Shown: positions 1-8,971, counted from the first letter of the stretch. The stretch is DNA of 64,000 nt from Paraburkholderia flava (GCF_004359985.1 NZ_SMRO01000001.1:2146193-2210192), one strand, 5' to 3'. Notes: a model not told the origin generated them from the sequence alone. Translations and numbers: made by a program.

Positions 1-27
1 TCCCCACCCTCTAAAGCAGGCGTTCAT

Positions 28-1134
28 ATGATGAAAAAAATTGCAGCGGTTATTCCAGTCATGGTCGCCGTATCGCCCGTCCATGCGCAGAGCTCGGTTA
101 CGTTGTACGGGATCGTCGAAGACGGCGTCGACGTGGTCAGCAACGTGCAGGGCGCTCATCTCGTTCAGCTTGCTTCGGGTGTGACGGCAGGCAGTCGATG
201 GGGCGTGCGGGGCACCGAAGATCTCGGCGGCGGCCTTGCCGCGGTGTTCCGTCTCGAAAGCGGTTTCGATCTCAACTCGGGACGGCTCGGCAGCGGACTC
301 GCGTTTTCACGCAATGCCTACGTGGGCTTGCAAAGCCAGCGGGCAGGTACGGTGACGTTCGGGCGTCAATGGGATTCGATCGTCGATTTCGTCGAGCCTT
401 TTACGCTGAACGGCAACATCGGCGGCTACTACTTCGCGCATCCGAACGATATGGATAACACCGACAACGGCTTCCCCATTTCCAACGCGATCAAGTACCG
501 CAGCCCGACGATCGGCGGCTTCACGTTTGGCGGACTCTATGCGCCCGGCGGGATCGCCGGCAAGTTTTCCGACAACACGACATACAGTGCCGGGGCGACC
601 TACGCGGCAGGATCGTTCAGTGCGGGCGTCGGCTATCTGCGTATCAACGATCCAGAGGTATCGACGCAGGGTTACCAGAACTATCCGGGTTTCACGAATG
701 CCGTCTACGGAAACTTCCTCGCCAACGCCCGCGCGCAGAAGGTATTTGGCGTAGGGGTGTCGTATCGGGTAGTGGAATCGCTGCGCGTGCTCGCGGACTT
801 CACGAATACGACTTTTCAGCAGGGTAGCGCGGGGCATGACGCAACGTTCCAGAACTACGAGCTGTCGGGCCTGTTCAATCCCACGCCTGCGATCACCATC
901 GGCGCGGGTTATACCTACACCACGGGCCGTGACCACGCCACGAACGGACAGCCCAAATACAACCAGTTCAACCTGACGGCTGAGTACGCGCTTTCGAAAC
1001 GGACGTCGGTCTATGTGCTGGGTGTATTTCAGAAGGCCGCGGGGGATGCGCAGGTTGCGCAGATCGCCGGGTTCAATCCGTCGGGGAATCAGAAGCAGGC
1101 GGTTGGGCGGGTAGGGATTCGTAGCGTCTTTTGA
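28..1134 (+). CDS. Gram-negative porin (Burkholderia OmpC-like)
   Basis: General diffusion porin of the outer membrane, 368 aa. A 20-residue signal peptide (basic start MMKK, cleavage after VHA) is followed by the QSSVTLYGIVEDGVD opening typical of Burkholderiales porins. The conserved SRWGVRGTEDLGGGL and FSRNAYVGL segments follow, and the chain ends in Phe as outer-membrane beta-barrels do. It is a paralog of the porin at 47845-48984. The double ATG at 28 and 31 leaves the exact start open by one codon. Only 27 bases lie upstream, so the promoter is outside the window. The solute specificity cannot be read from the sequence. Confidence 0.93.
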   Translation: MMKKIAAVIPVMVAVSPVHAQSSVTLYGIVEDGVDVVSNVQGAHLVQLASGVTAGSRWGVRGTEDLGGGLAAVFRLESGFDLNSGRLGSGLAFSRNAYVGLQSQRAGTVTFGRQWDSIVDFVEPFTLNGNIGGYYFAHPNDMDNTDNGFPISNAIKYRSPTIGGFTFGGLYAPGGIAGKFSDNTTYSAGATYAAGSFSAGVGYLRINDPEVSTQGYQNYPGFTNAVYGNFLANARAQKVFGVGVSYRVVESLRVLADFTNTTFQQGSAGHDATFQNYELSGLFNPTPAITIGAGYTYTTGRDHATNGQPKYNQFNLTAEYALSKRTSVYVLGVFQKAAGDAQVAQIAGFNPSGNQKQAVGRVGIRSVF

Positions 1135-1642
1135 TCCTGGCGCAGCCAACAGAGCAGTTTGGCAAATTCGTAGGGACGGTTCCGCAGCGACAGCATGATG
1201 CAGTGAGAGATCGACATTTCTCACTGCAATGTGTGCGTGTCGCTGTGCGTTTCTCAACAGGCCTCTTGCGGCCATCGTGCTCAAGGCCCCATCGCCGGGT
1301 GCGCGCGAAGCTTCTTCAAGAAGCCGCTTCTTGCAACGTGGGCGACACCCTCGAAAGAAACTTGCGGGCAACCCGAAAGCCAATCGCAAGACAAACAGTC
1401 CAGATGAAATTTTTTGTCGCCTCGATGGAATAAAGCGCTGGCACACCGCGTTTGCATCGTCGGGCGTTGCGACAGCTTCGCCCGATGCGCCGTCAAACCG
1501 CGTTCGCCACGTAGCGATCGCACCCGGCCAATCCCCACAGAAAAGTGTTTTTTAAAACAGCCACGCGGAGCAATGCGTGTGTCGTTGCGCGCGTGCCGTT
1601 CATCGGCTCGTGCTGCAACACTTCCAAAAATGGGGAATGGCA
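1135..1642. other. Intergenic region between porin and TonB receptor
   Basis: About 500 bases without a convincing gene; open frames here lack family features and overlap one another. It holds a perfect hairpin just after the porin (listed separately) and short GAAGC/GCTTC inverted repeats near 1310-1350. It must contain the promoter of the siderophore receptor. I looked for a Fur box (GATAATGATAATCATTATC type) and did not see a good match. Confidence 0.6.
1199..1228 (+). terminator. Stem-loop downstream of porin
   Basis: Perfect 10-bp inverted repeat, TGCAGTGAGA at 1199-1208 and TCTCACTGCA at 1219-1228, with a 10-base loop. It lies 64 bases past the porin stop. No T-run follows, so it may be a factor-assisted terminator or a 3' end stabiliser. 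Confidence 0.35.
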
Positions 1643-3916
1643 ATGAAAGTCAAGAAAGCGCGCCGCGCTGCGTGTGCCACGCGCGTTGTGCGTGTGAGCA
1701 GACGAGGGGGATTCGACGCGCGTATCGCCGCGATCTGTCTGGGCGCGGTGTGCGCGCAAACGGGTTGGGCGCAAACATCGGAACAATCGCCTGGCGCGAC
1801 GAGCCCCGCATCGACCGGCACGACGCTGCCGGCGATTCACGTCGAAGGCACCGCGCAGAACGGCTACGGACCGCTGGTCGAAAGCAACACGGTCAACGAT
1901 CCGCATCAGCGCACTGCATCGAGCAAGACCGGTACGAAGCTCGAAGATCTGCCCGCGAATGTCCAGGTCATTCCGCGTCAACTGGTGTCCGAGCAGGGCG
2001 GTACGACGCTGCACGACGCGATCGCCAACGCGAGCGGGATCAACTACGGCGGTCAGGATTCGAAGGGCTACTACGACCACTTCCTGATTCGCGGCCTGAA
2101 CGCGCAGGTCTATGAGGACGGCTTTTCCGACGGCGACGAACTCAGCGGCATTTCGCATTCGCTGAATGGCGTCGAGCGGATCGAGATCCTCGAAGGTCCG
2201 GGGTCCGCGCTGTTCGGCAGCGGGCCGCCGGGCGGCACGATCAATCTCGTGCACTACCAGCCGTCGTCGGAATTTCATTACGGCGGTAGCGTGCAGGCCG
2301 GGTCGTTCGGCACGATCGACACCAGCGCGTATGTCACCGGGCCGACCGGCATCTCGGGCCTGAACTATCGCGTCGACGCGACGGTGTCGCGCACCGACGG
2401 ATTCCGCGACCTGAGCGGACGTGACTACGAAGTCAGACCCGATCTGCAATGGCAGCTTGGCCAGCACAAGATCGAGTTCTCGCTGGATCTGCGCGACTCG
2501 CACCAGACTCCGGACTCGTACGGCATCGTCTACTTCCACGGCTCGCCGCTGACGAACGTGTCGCGCGACGCGAAGTTCTCGTCGCCGTTCGCGTTCGCGC
2601 ATCAGACCTACGTGCGCCCGACGCTCTCCGACGAATGGCGCATCAGCGATTTCCTGACGATCAACAACCGCGTGTCGTACCTGCATCGTTCGCTCGACGT
2701 GCTGACCAACGGCGACAGCACGAGCACGAAGGTCAGCGGCGGTGAAGTGGTCGGCCGGCAGATCCGCCAGCAAGACGACAGCGACAACACGTTCGACTAT
2801 CAGCTCGAACCGGTGTGGAAGTTCGCGACCGGCAGCGTCGGCCATACGCTGCTAACGGGCTTCGAATATCAGCATCTGGTGATGAACACCGATCGCGATA
2901 CCGCCGACCTGCCGAACATCCCCGATGCGTTCAATCCGGTGCCGCCGGAAACGTCGCTGGGTGCGCTGAACTTCCTGTGCGACGCGAAGCATTCGTGCGA
3001 CAACGACCACATGGTCGCGAACTACTACAGCATTTATGCTACCGATCAGATCGACGTCACCGACCGGCTCAAGGTCCGTGCAGGCGTTCGCCGCGACTGG
3101 TGGGATACGTCGCTGACGCCGAACGTGACGGTGCCGGGCAGCTTCGGCACCGGCGGTCAACCGCTGCTCGCCGGCGTGACCGACACGCGCAACGATGCGC
3201 CGGTCAGCTGGAACGTCGGCGTGCTGTACAAGCTGACGCCCTGGATGACGCCGTACTTCGGCATCTCGAAGAGCCATCTCGCGAACTTCAACTCGGAGAA
3301 CGTGCAGAACGGTATCGGTGCGCCGGAGTCGGCGTTGCAGTACGAGGTGGGCGTCAAGTTCTCGCTGCTCGACGATCGCTACATCATCAACACGGCGCTG
3401 TTCGACGTGAAGCGCGACAACGTCGCGACGGCGACGACGGTCAACGGCGTCGAGTCGGTGCTGTTCGACAGTCAGAAGACGCGCGGCGCCGAAGCATCGA
3501 TCGATGCTTCGATCACGAATCACTGGCATGTCGTCGCGAACGTCACCGCGCAGGATCCGGTCATCACCGACAACCCGCAGGGGATCACGTCGGTGGGCAA
3601 TCGTCCGCAAGGTGCGCCGGCCTACATCGCGAACCTCTGGTCGAGCTACGATTTCTCGATCGCGGGGATTCCTGGGTTCCACGTGGGCGCAGGCATCAAC
3701 TACGTCGCGAAGACCTACAGCGACATCACGAATGCGAACTCGATTCCGTCGTACGTGATTGCGAATGCGGCAGTCGGTTATGAGTCGCGGCGCTGGGGTG
3801 TCGACCTGAACGTGCACAACCTGACCGATCGTCGTTACTTCGTCGCGGCGAATGCGGCGGGTGCGTTTGTCGGCGAGTCGTTGAGCGCGTTCGTGAACCT
3901 GCACGCGAACTTCTGA
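1643..3916 (+). CDS. TonB-dependent siderophore receptor
   Basis: Outer-membrane receptor of the FhuA/FpvA class, about 757 aa. A basic N-terminus and hydrophobic stretch ending near GWA (residue 43) form the signal peptide. The plug domain shows LEDLPANVQVIPRQLV, the IRGLNAQVYEDG segment and VERIEILEGPGSALFGSGPPGG, all diagnostic of siderophore receptors. The 22-strand barrel ends in Phe (VNLHANF). No N-terminal signalling (STN) extension is present, so it should not drive a FecI-type sigma cascade. I chose ATG 1643 because GGGGA sits 7 bases before it; ATG 1637 overlaps that element. No biosynthetic genes are adjacent, so it probably takes up a xenosiderophore. Confidence 0.93.
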   Translation: MKVKKARRAACATRVVRVSRRGGFDARIAAICLGAVCAQTGWAQTSEQSPGATSPASTGTTLPAIHVEGTAQNGYGPLVESNTVNDPHQRTASSKTGTKLEDLPANVQVIPRQLVSEQGGTTLHDAIANASGINYGGQDSKGYYDHFLIRGLNAQVYEDGFSDGDELSGISHSLNGVERIEILEGPGSALFGSGPPGGTINLVHYQPSSEFHYGGSVQAGSFGTIDTSAYVTGPTGISGLNYRVDATVSRTDGFRDLSGRDYEVRPDLQWQLGQHKIEFSLDLRDSHQTPDSYGIVYFHGSPLTNVSRDAKFSSPFAFAHQTYVRPTLSDEWRISDFLTINNRVSYLHRSLDVLTNGDSTSTKVSGGEVVGRQIRQQDDSDNTFDYQLEPVWKFATGSVGHTLLTGFEYQHLVMNTDRDTADLPNIPDAFNPVPPETSLGALNFLCDAKHSCDNDHMVANYYSIYATDQIDVTDRLKVRAGVRRDWWDTSLTPNVTVPGSFGTGGQPLLAGVTDTRNDAPVSWNVGVLYKLTPWMTPYFGISKSHLANFNSENVQNGIGAPESALQYEVGVKFSLLDDRYIINTALFDVKRDNVATATTVNGVESVLFDSQKTRGAEASIDASITNHWHVVANVTAQDPVITDNPQGITSVGNRPQGAPAYIANLWSSYDFSIAGIPGFHVGAGINYVAKTYSDITNANSIPSYVIANAAVGYESRRWGVDLNVHNLTDRRYFVAANAAGAFVGESLSAFVNLHANF

Positions 3917-3939
3917 CGTTATCCGTCAGTGATGGAGGC

Positions 3940-3969
3940 GACGCGGCATGCCGGTGAGCATGCCGCGTC
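3940..3969. terminator. Bidirectional hairpin between convergent genes
   Basis: Perfect 11-bp inverted repeat, GACGCGGCATG at 3940-3950 and CATGCCGCGTC at 3959-3969, with an 8-base loop. It sits between the stops of the converging TonB receptor and cupin gene. There is no strong T-run on either side. Confidence 0.5.
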
Positions 3970-3973
3970 GTGT

Positions 3974-4471
3974 CTAGTCGTTCGAATTTTTATCCGGCAT
4001 CCCGTCGTGATCGCCGATCGGTCTTTCCGGCCAGTCCACCCAGCGATCGGGTCGGTTGAGTTCGCGCGCCGGGTTCAGCGGATATTTGATGCGGTTGTCG
4101 TCGCGCGGACGTTCGCCGATCACCATCAGTCTGACTTCTTCCTGCGTGTTGTTCAGAAACGTGTGGCAGATGCCGGTGCCTGCCGGAAACGCGACCGAAT
4201 CGCCTTCGACTAGCGGATGCAGCACGCCGTCGATCCACACGTCGGGCTTGCCGTGCAGCACGTAGACGAATTCCTGCTCGGTGCTTTCGGCATGCGGATA
4301 GGAGGTACGCCGGCCGGGCAACAACCTCGTGTGATGAATGCCGATTCGAGTGATGCCCAGTGCCGCCGACAACGGCGCGTCGAAATCCATCTTCTCGGAA
4401 TCGCCGCTGTAAGTGCTGGCCTCGGGGTTCTCCAGCTCGGTCCAATGTTTGATGAAATCGGGTCTTTGCAT
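3974..4471 (-). CDS. Cupin-domain protein
   Basis: Small soluble protein (165 aa) with one cupin barrel at about residues 45-120. The core EQEFVYVLHGKPDVWIDG, then the Gly/Asp turn EGDSVAFPAGTGICHTFLN, is typical of the Cupin_2 fold. The usual HxH metal motif reads H-A-E here, so metal binding is uncertain. The C-terminal 40 residues are Pro/Arg/Asp rich. It may form a unit with the SnoaL-like and methyltransferase genes upstream on the same strand. Substrate unknown. Confidence 0.8.
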   Translation of the reverse strand: MQRPDFIKHWTELENPEASTYSGDSEKMDFDAPLSAALGITRIGIHHTRLLPGRRTSYPHAESTEQEFVYVLHGKPDVWIDGVLHPLVEGDSVAFPAGTGICHTFLNNTQEEVRLMVIGERPRDDNRIKYPLNPARELNRPDRWVDWPERPIGDHDGMPDKNSND

Positions 4472-4538
4472 CGGCTGGTTTCCTTGAGTACGGGCAACGA
4501 GATCGCGCGCGCGACCACGCGATTGCGCGATTACGCGG

Positions 4539-4925
4539 CTACAGCTGCGAGGCGATCGCGGCCATGTCGATGATCGACCACACCTGCTGGATCTTCCCTT
4601 CGCGAAATTCGTAGAACACGTTTTCGGTGAACGAGACTTTCTTGCCGTCGACGGGGAGGCTGAGAAACGTGTGTCTGGGTGTGCAGTCGAATCGCAGACG
4701 GCTCGCGATAACCGGCGGCTCCGACACGAGCAGCTGGACCTCGAAGTAGAGATCGGGCACCTCGTGAAAATCCTTCTCCAGCATCTCGCGATAGCCCGAC
4801 AAACCGATCCGCTTGTCGTTGTACATCACGTCGTCGGCGACGAACTGTCCGAGTAGCGGCCAGTCCTGGCGATTCAGGCACGCGATGTAGCCCCGGTAGA
4901 TCTGTTGAAGATCGGTTTTGTCCAT
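4539..4925 (-). CDS. SnoaL-like / NTF2-fold ester cyclase family protein
   Basis: 128-aa NTF2-like fold protein beginning MDKTDLQQIYRGYIACLNRQDW. The motif SGYREMLEKDFHEVPDLYFEV and the C-terminal YEFREGKIQQVWSIIDM match the SnoaL/ester-cyclase group, which act on small hydrophobic substrates or have unknown roles. I chose ATG 4925 because AAGGA lies 9 bases upstream and the family N-terminus starts here. An in-frame ATG at 4964 would overlap the methyltransferase stop by 4 bases and add 13 residues without homologous character. Probably co-transcribed with the methyltransferase. Confidence 0.75.
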   Translation of the reverse strand: MDKTDLQQIYRGYIACLNRQDWPLLGQFVADDVMYNDKRIGLSGYREMLEKDFHEVPDLYFEVQLLVSEPPVIASRLRFDCTPRHTFLSLPVDGKKVSFTENVFYEFREGKIQQVWSIIDMAAIASQL

Positions 4926-4960
4926 GTGAGCGTGTCCTTGCGATTCTGCAAAGCCTGGTG

Positions 4961-5821
4961 TCATGTATTCGCTATCAGCAATTCTTCCGCATTCGCGGGC
5001 GGCCGGAGACCGTCGCTTCTGCCCGCGAAGTAGCGCTGCGTCAGATCCGCTGCCGACACATGACGTGCTTCCGAAAAACCGGCTTCGCGCGCGAGCTCGA
5101 GAATATCGGGCGGTGTGAAAAAGCTGATGAAGGGTGTGCCACTCGCACGCGCACCTTTCTCCGCCATCTCGAGGCCGGGGCGCACTTCGGGATCGGCGAG
5201 TTCGAGCGGAAGCAGGAAGGTCATCGCGAGTATCGAGCCCGAGGCCAGCGACGCGACTTCGCGCAACGCGGCGGCGTTCGCCTCCTTCGACAGATACATG
5301 CTCACGCCCGTAGACACGACGATCGCCGGCTTGCTGGTGTCGAAGCCGGCGACGACGAGTTTGTCGAGCCAGACATCGCCTGCTTCGAAATCGACCGGCA
5401 CGAAGCGCAGCCCGTCAGGCACACCGAAGCCGAGTTCAATCAGCCGCCGCCGTTTCCACTCCTGCGGATCGGGTTGATCGACCTCAAAAATCTTCAGACG
5501 CGATGCGATCTCTGGCCGCCGCTGCGCAAAGCTGTCGAGGCCGGCGCCGAGAATCACGTACTGCTCCAGCCCCTGGGCAGCGTGCTCGATGACCAGGTCT
5601 TCGATAAAGCGCGCACGTGCGACGATCGATGCGCGGAACGGTCGCGTGAACTCCGGATTCATGTCGCCGCGCGCACGCCAGTCTTCGCCCGGCGCGAGCA
5701 ACTGCAGACCGATCCGGTCTTCCAGTACGTGCGGAGCCGCATCGACTTCGGCGTGCAGTGCACGCCACAACGCGACGCGTGCTGCGGTGCTTTCCGGCGC
5801 TACGTTACGCTGGTCGTTCAT
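4961..5821 (-). CDS. Class I SAM-dependent methyltransferase, leucine carboxyl methyltransferase (PPM1/LCMT) family
   Basis: 286 aa. The N-terminus STAARVALWRALHAEVDA, the SAM-binding VILGAGLDSFAQR (about residues 90-102), the acidic strand IFEVDQPDPQEWKRRRL and VVSTGVSMYLSKEANAA are hallmarks of the bacterial LCMT-like family (often annotated TIGR00027), whose members O-methylate small acids or secondary metabolites. The stop overlaps a possible upstream start of the SnoaL-like gene by 4 bases, suggesting a shared transcript. The substrate cannot be assigned. Confidence 0.88.
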   Translation of the reverse strand: MNDQRNVAPESTAARVALWRALHAEVDAAPHVLEDRIGLQLLAPGEDWRARGDMNPEFTRPFRASIVARARFIEDLVIEHAAQGLEQYVILGAGLDSFAQRRPEIASRLKIFEVDQPDPQEWKRRRLIELGFGVPDGLRFVPVDFEAGDVWLDKLVVAGFDTSKPAIVVSTGVSMYLSKEANAAALREVASLASGSILAMTFLLPLELADPEVRPGLEMAEKGARASGTPFISFFTPPDILELAREAGFSEARHVSAADLTQRYFAGRSDGLRPPANAEELLIANT

Positions 5822-5876
5822 GGTTCTCGATCCTCCTGGGTTGTCTCCGTCTCTGTGCGATGCGGTCAGCCTGCGG

Positions 5877-6776
5877 TTAGCCGTTGCCGTGCAGGCTGGC
5901 GTTCAGGCCACCCCAGCGCGACGCATCGGTGTACAGGACTTCCACCGCGCCGCTCTGACTGTTCCGGCGAAACAGCAGGCCCGACTGTCCGGACAACTGC
6001 CTCGCCGCGACAATGGTACCGTCGGGCAGCTTCACTTTCGTCCCCGCCGTTACGTAGAGACCGGCTTCGACGATGCATTCGTCGCCGAGCGAAATCCCGA
6101 TGCCCGCATTCGCGCCGAGCAGGCTGCGCTCGCCGATCGCGTTCCGTTGCTTGCCGCCACCCGACAGCGTGCCCATGATCGACGAGCCTGCGCCGACATC
6201 GGAGTTCTTGCCGACGGTCACGCCCGGCGTCACGCGGCCTTCGACCATCGCTTCGCCGAGCGTCCCCGCGTTGAAGTTCACGAAACCCTCGTGCATCACC
6301 GTCGTGCCCGACGCGAGGTGCGCGCCGAGCCGGACGCGGTCCGCATCCGCGATGCGCACGCCTTCGGGCACGACGTAGTCCGTCATGCGCGGAAAGCGAT
6401 CGACCGATGGCACGGTGAGATGGTGATAGTCGGCGGCCACGCGTTCGCGCAGATCGTCGACGTTGGCCGGCAATACCGGCCCCGCCGACGTCCACGCGAT
6501 GATGGGCAGCAGACCGAAGATACCGTCGAGATTGATCTCGTTCGGTTTGACGGTGCGCTCCGACAGCAGATGCAGGCGCAGATACGCTTCTTCGGTGGAC
6601 GCGGGCGGTGCGTCGAGCGACTCGATCGTTACGTCCACGATGTCGCCCGCAATCACGCCGACTTTCTCGGCGAGGCAGCTGCGTTTGCGCGGGGTGTCCG
6701 CCAACGGAAACCAGACGTCGAGCGTCTTGCCCGTGCTTACGTCGCGATATCGGTGACCGCTTCGTCGAATCGTCAT
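5877..6776 (-). CDS. dapD: Tetrahydrodipicolinate N-succinyltransferase, actinobacterial/Pseudomonas-type DapD
   Basis: 299 aa. DapD transfers succinate from succinyl-CoA to tetrahydrodipicolinate in lysine/meso-DAP synthesis. The C-terminal left-handed beta-helix is recognisable by FPRMTDYVVPEGVRIADADR, VRLGAHLASGTTVMHEGFVN, SSIMGTLSGGGKQ and LLGANAGIGISLGDECIVEA. These strings resemble the Mycobacterium tuberculosis DapD and the Pseudomonas aeruginosa long-form enzyme far more than the 274-aa E. coli type usual in Burkholderia. The N-terminal alpha/beta domain (residues 1-120) also fits the long form. It is not next to other lysine genes, so it may be a second, specialised copy. DapD activity is an inference from sequence. 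Confidence 0.85.
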   Translation of the reverse strand: MTIRRSGHRYRDVSTGKTLDVWFPLADTPRKRSCLAEKVGVIAGDIVDVTIESLDAPPASTEEAYLRLHLLSERTVKPNEINLDGIFGLLPIIAWTSAGPVLPANVDDLRERVAADYHHLTVPSVDRFPRMTDYVVPEGVRIADADRVRLGAHLASGTTVMHEGFVNFNAGTLGEAMVEGRVTPGVTVGKNSDVGAGSSIMGTLSGGGKQRNAIGERSLLGANAGIGISLGDECIVEAGLYVTAGTKVKLPDGTIVAARQLSGQSGLLFRRNSQSGAVEVLYTDASRWGGLNASLHGNG

Positions 6777-6829
6777 TGCAGCGTCCTTGAGTGATGGTGC
6801 GGCAGTCCGGCGGGTATCGCGAAATCATA

Positions 6830-6854
6830 GCGGACGATCGTTGTGATCGTCCGC
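6830..6854. terminator. Hairpin between OYE and dapD-like gene
   Basis: Perfect 10-bp inverted repeat, GCGGACGATC at 6830-6839 and GATCGTCCGC at 6845-6854, with a 5-base loop, located 51 bases past the stop of the Old Yellow Enzyme gene on the minus strand. No T-run follows. Confidence 0.4.
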
Positions 6855-6905
6855 TTCGCGTCTGCCATTTTTTGCTGCTGCAAGGACGCTACTACAGCTG
6901 CTGCA

Positions 6906-7970
6906 TTACGCGTGTTCCATCGCCGGATAGTCGATATAGCCCTGCGGACCGTCCGAGTAGAAGGTGTCGCGCTGCGGTGCGTTGAGCGGCGCACCGGCCG
7001 CAAAGCGCTCCGGCAGATCCGGATTCGCGAGATACAGGCTGCCGAACACGGTGGCGTCGGCCTTGCGTTCGGCGACCAGCGCGGCGGCGCTGTCGCGATC
7101 GAGCCCGCCGCCTTGCAGCAGCGGACCATCGAACAGCGGGCGCAGCAGCGAGCGGTAGTCGAATGCGCTGCCCGTTCGCATCAGATGCAGATACGCGAGC
7201 TTCAGCGGGCTGATCCGCTGCACGAGGTACTGGAACGTTTCCTGTGGCGTCGCGTCGATCACGCTGTTGAAGCCCATTTCCGGCGCGATCTTGATACCGA
7301 CGCGAGCGCTGCCCGCTTCGTCGATCATCGCAGTCAATACTTCGACGATAAAGCGCGTGCGATTTTCGAGCGAGCCGCCGTACGCATCGGTGCGCTGGTT
7401 GGTCCCCGACGACAGGAACTGTTCCGGCAGATAACCCGACGCCGCATGCAGCTCGACGCCGTCGAAACCCGCCTGCAACGCGTGACGTGTCGCGCGGCGG
7501 TAGTCGTCGACGATGCCGGCGATCTCGCTGGTTTCGAGCGCGCGCGGCACGACGAAGTCCCGCGGCCCGGCCGCGGTGAAGACCTGGCCTTCGGCCGCGA
7601 TCGCCGACGGTGCGATAGGCGTCGCGCCGTCGGGCAGCATGCTCGGGTGCGAGATGCGTCCGGTGTGCATCAACTGCATGAAGATCAGGCCGCCTTGCGC
7701 GTGGACCGCGTCGGCGACGCGCTTCCAGCCGTCGATCTGCGCGGCTGAATGGATGCCCGGCGTCCGGACGTAACCCTTGCCCATCGCCGACGGGAACACG
7801 CCTTCGGTAACGATCAGTCCGGCGTTTGCGCGCTGTGCGTAGTACTGCTCGGTGAGCGGGGAAGGAACACCGGTTTTGTCGTCGGCGCGGGAGCGGGTCA
7901 TCGGTGCCATCACGAGGCGGTTGCGCAGTGTGTGTTGGCCGATGCGTACGGTTTCGTTCAGCGGGTTCAT
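6906..7970 (-). CDS. Old Yellow Enzyme family alkene reductase (NemA-like)
   Basis: 354-aa FMN flavoprotein that reduces activated C=C bonds or nitro compounds with NAD(P)H. The N-terminal RLVMAPMTRSRA, HTGRISHPSMLP (residues 102-113), GVELHAASGYLPEQFLS (171-187), the NQRTDAYGGSLENR-like segment and C-terminal TVFGSLYLANPDLPER fit the family. Active-site Tyr (Y180) and the first His (H175) are present. The residue three after that His, normally His or Asn and used for substrate anchoring, is Ser (S178). It diverges from the LysR gene at 8075, which probably regulates it. Confidence 0.92.
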   Translation of the reverse strand: MNPLNETVRIGQHTLRNRLVMAPMTRSRADDKTGVPSPLTEQYYAQRANAGLIVTEGVFPSAMGKGYVRTPGIHSAAQIDGWKRVADAVHAQGGLIFMQLMHTGRISHPSMLPDGATPIAPSAIAAEGQVFTAAGPRDFVVPRALETSEIAGIVDDYRRATRHALQAGFDGVELHAASGYLPEQFLSSGTNQRTDAYGGSLENRTRFIVEVLTAMIDEAGSARVGIKIAPEMGFNSVIDATPQETFQYLVQRISPLKLAYLHLMRTGSAFDYRSLLRPLFDGPLLQGGGLDRDSAAALVAERKADATVFGSLYLANPDLPERFAAGAPLNAPQRDTFYSDGPQGYIDYPAMEHA

Positions 7971-8047
7971 GTCGATTCCTTGAGTGGTGAGTGAGTATCG
8001 ACAGAATGAACTGATCCGTGGAAGGGATAAAGATCTACAATTGAATA

Positions 8048-8063
8048 CACTGATCCATCAGTG
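8048..8063. promoter_or_regulatory. Candidate LysR operator
   Basis: Inverted repeat CACTGAT-CC-ATCAGTG in the divergent promoter between the OYE and the LysR gene, ending 11 bases before the LysR GTG start. A related half, ACTGATCC, lies 39 bases away at 8010-8017. The pairing of a perfect site with a partial one is common for LysR-type regulators. Confidence 0.45.
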
Positions 8064-8074
8064 GAGCAATCGAC

Positions 8075-8971
8075 GTGGAACTACTGAGCTACATGCGGCT
8101 GTTCGTGGAGGTCGCGCGAACGCGGAGTTTTCGTCGGGCGGCGGACGCGCTCGACATGCCGAACTCGACGCTGTCGCGGCACATCGCAACGCTCGAAAAA
8201 ACGATCGGCCTGCGGCTCCTGAATCGCTCGACGCGCAAGGTCGAGCTGACCGATGCGGGCGAGGTCTATTTCAAGCGCTGCCAAAGCATCGTCGAAGAAG
8301 CGCGGATCGCGCACGAGTCGTTGCTCGAAGTGGCCGAGCGTCCGACCGGCACGCTGCGCGTATCGATGCCGGTCGATCTCGCTACCCGCTATTTCGCACC
8401 GCTCATCGCGGAGTTCGCGGCGGCGTATCCGCTGATCGCGTTCGAGTTTGACCTGACGCCGCGCCGCATCGATCTACAGGCGGATCCGTTCGATCTCGTG
8501 ATTCGCATCGGGCCGCCGCCCACTGCGCCATCGATGCTCGTCGCGCGGCCGATCGCCGTGCTGCCGCGCTATCTGTACGCGTCGCCGACGTACCTGAAGC
8601 GCGCTGCGCCGCTCAACCATCCGAACGATCTGGACCGGCATGTGGTCTGCGGCGTGCAGGGCGCGGCGCGGCCGGCCGATGGCGCGAGGACGTTCTATCG
8701 GGGCGACGAGACGGTCGCCGTTGCGATATCGACGCGCTTCTCGATGAACAACGTGGGGCTGAGCCGTGCGCTGGCGCTGGAGGATGTCGGCATTGCGGTG
8801 CTGGACAACGTGATCGCGCGCGAAGACGTCGAGTCGGGGCGGCTCATTCGCGTGCTGCCCGAATGGAGCCTCGCACCGGTCCAGGTGCACGCGATTACCG
8901 AAACGCGCTTGCTGCCGGCGCGGGCGCGACTGTTCATCGATTTTCTGAAGACGCGTTTGAGTGACGCGTGA
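8075..8971 (+). CDS. LysR-family transcriptional regulator
   Basis: 298 aa, starting at a GTG. The winged HTH occupies residues 1-60 (ELLSYMRLFVEVARTRSF, AADALDMPNSTLSRHIATLE) and the periplasmic-binding-like effector domain runs from about 90 to 295. It belongs to the CrgA/DmlR-like group common in Burkholderia. It is divergent from the Old Yellow Enzyme gene, 104 bases apart, with a palindromic site between them, so autoregulation and control of the reductase are likely. Effector unknown. Confidence 0.9.
   Translation: MELLSYMRLFVEVARTRSFRRAADALDMPNSTLSRHIATLEKTIGLRLLNRSTRKVELTDAGEVYFKRCQSIVEEARIAHESLLEVAERPTGTLRVSMPVDLATRYFAPLIAEFAAAYPLIAFEFDLTPRRIDLQADPFDLVIRIGPPPTAPSMLVARPIAVLPRYLYASPTYLKRAAPLNHPNDLDRHVVCGVQGAARPADGARTFYRGDETVAVAISTRFSMNNVGLSRALALEDVGIAVLDNVIAREDVESGRLIRVLPEWSLAPVQVHAITETRLLPARARLFIDFLKTRLSDA

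Noticed and set aside
1135..1642. Fur box upstream of the siderophore receptor
   Set aside because: No stretch resembling GATAATGATAATCATTATC was found.
1493..2845. 450-codon minus-strand frame over the TonB receptor
   Set aside because: Composition of a shadow frame; the receptor on the plus strand is clear.
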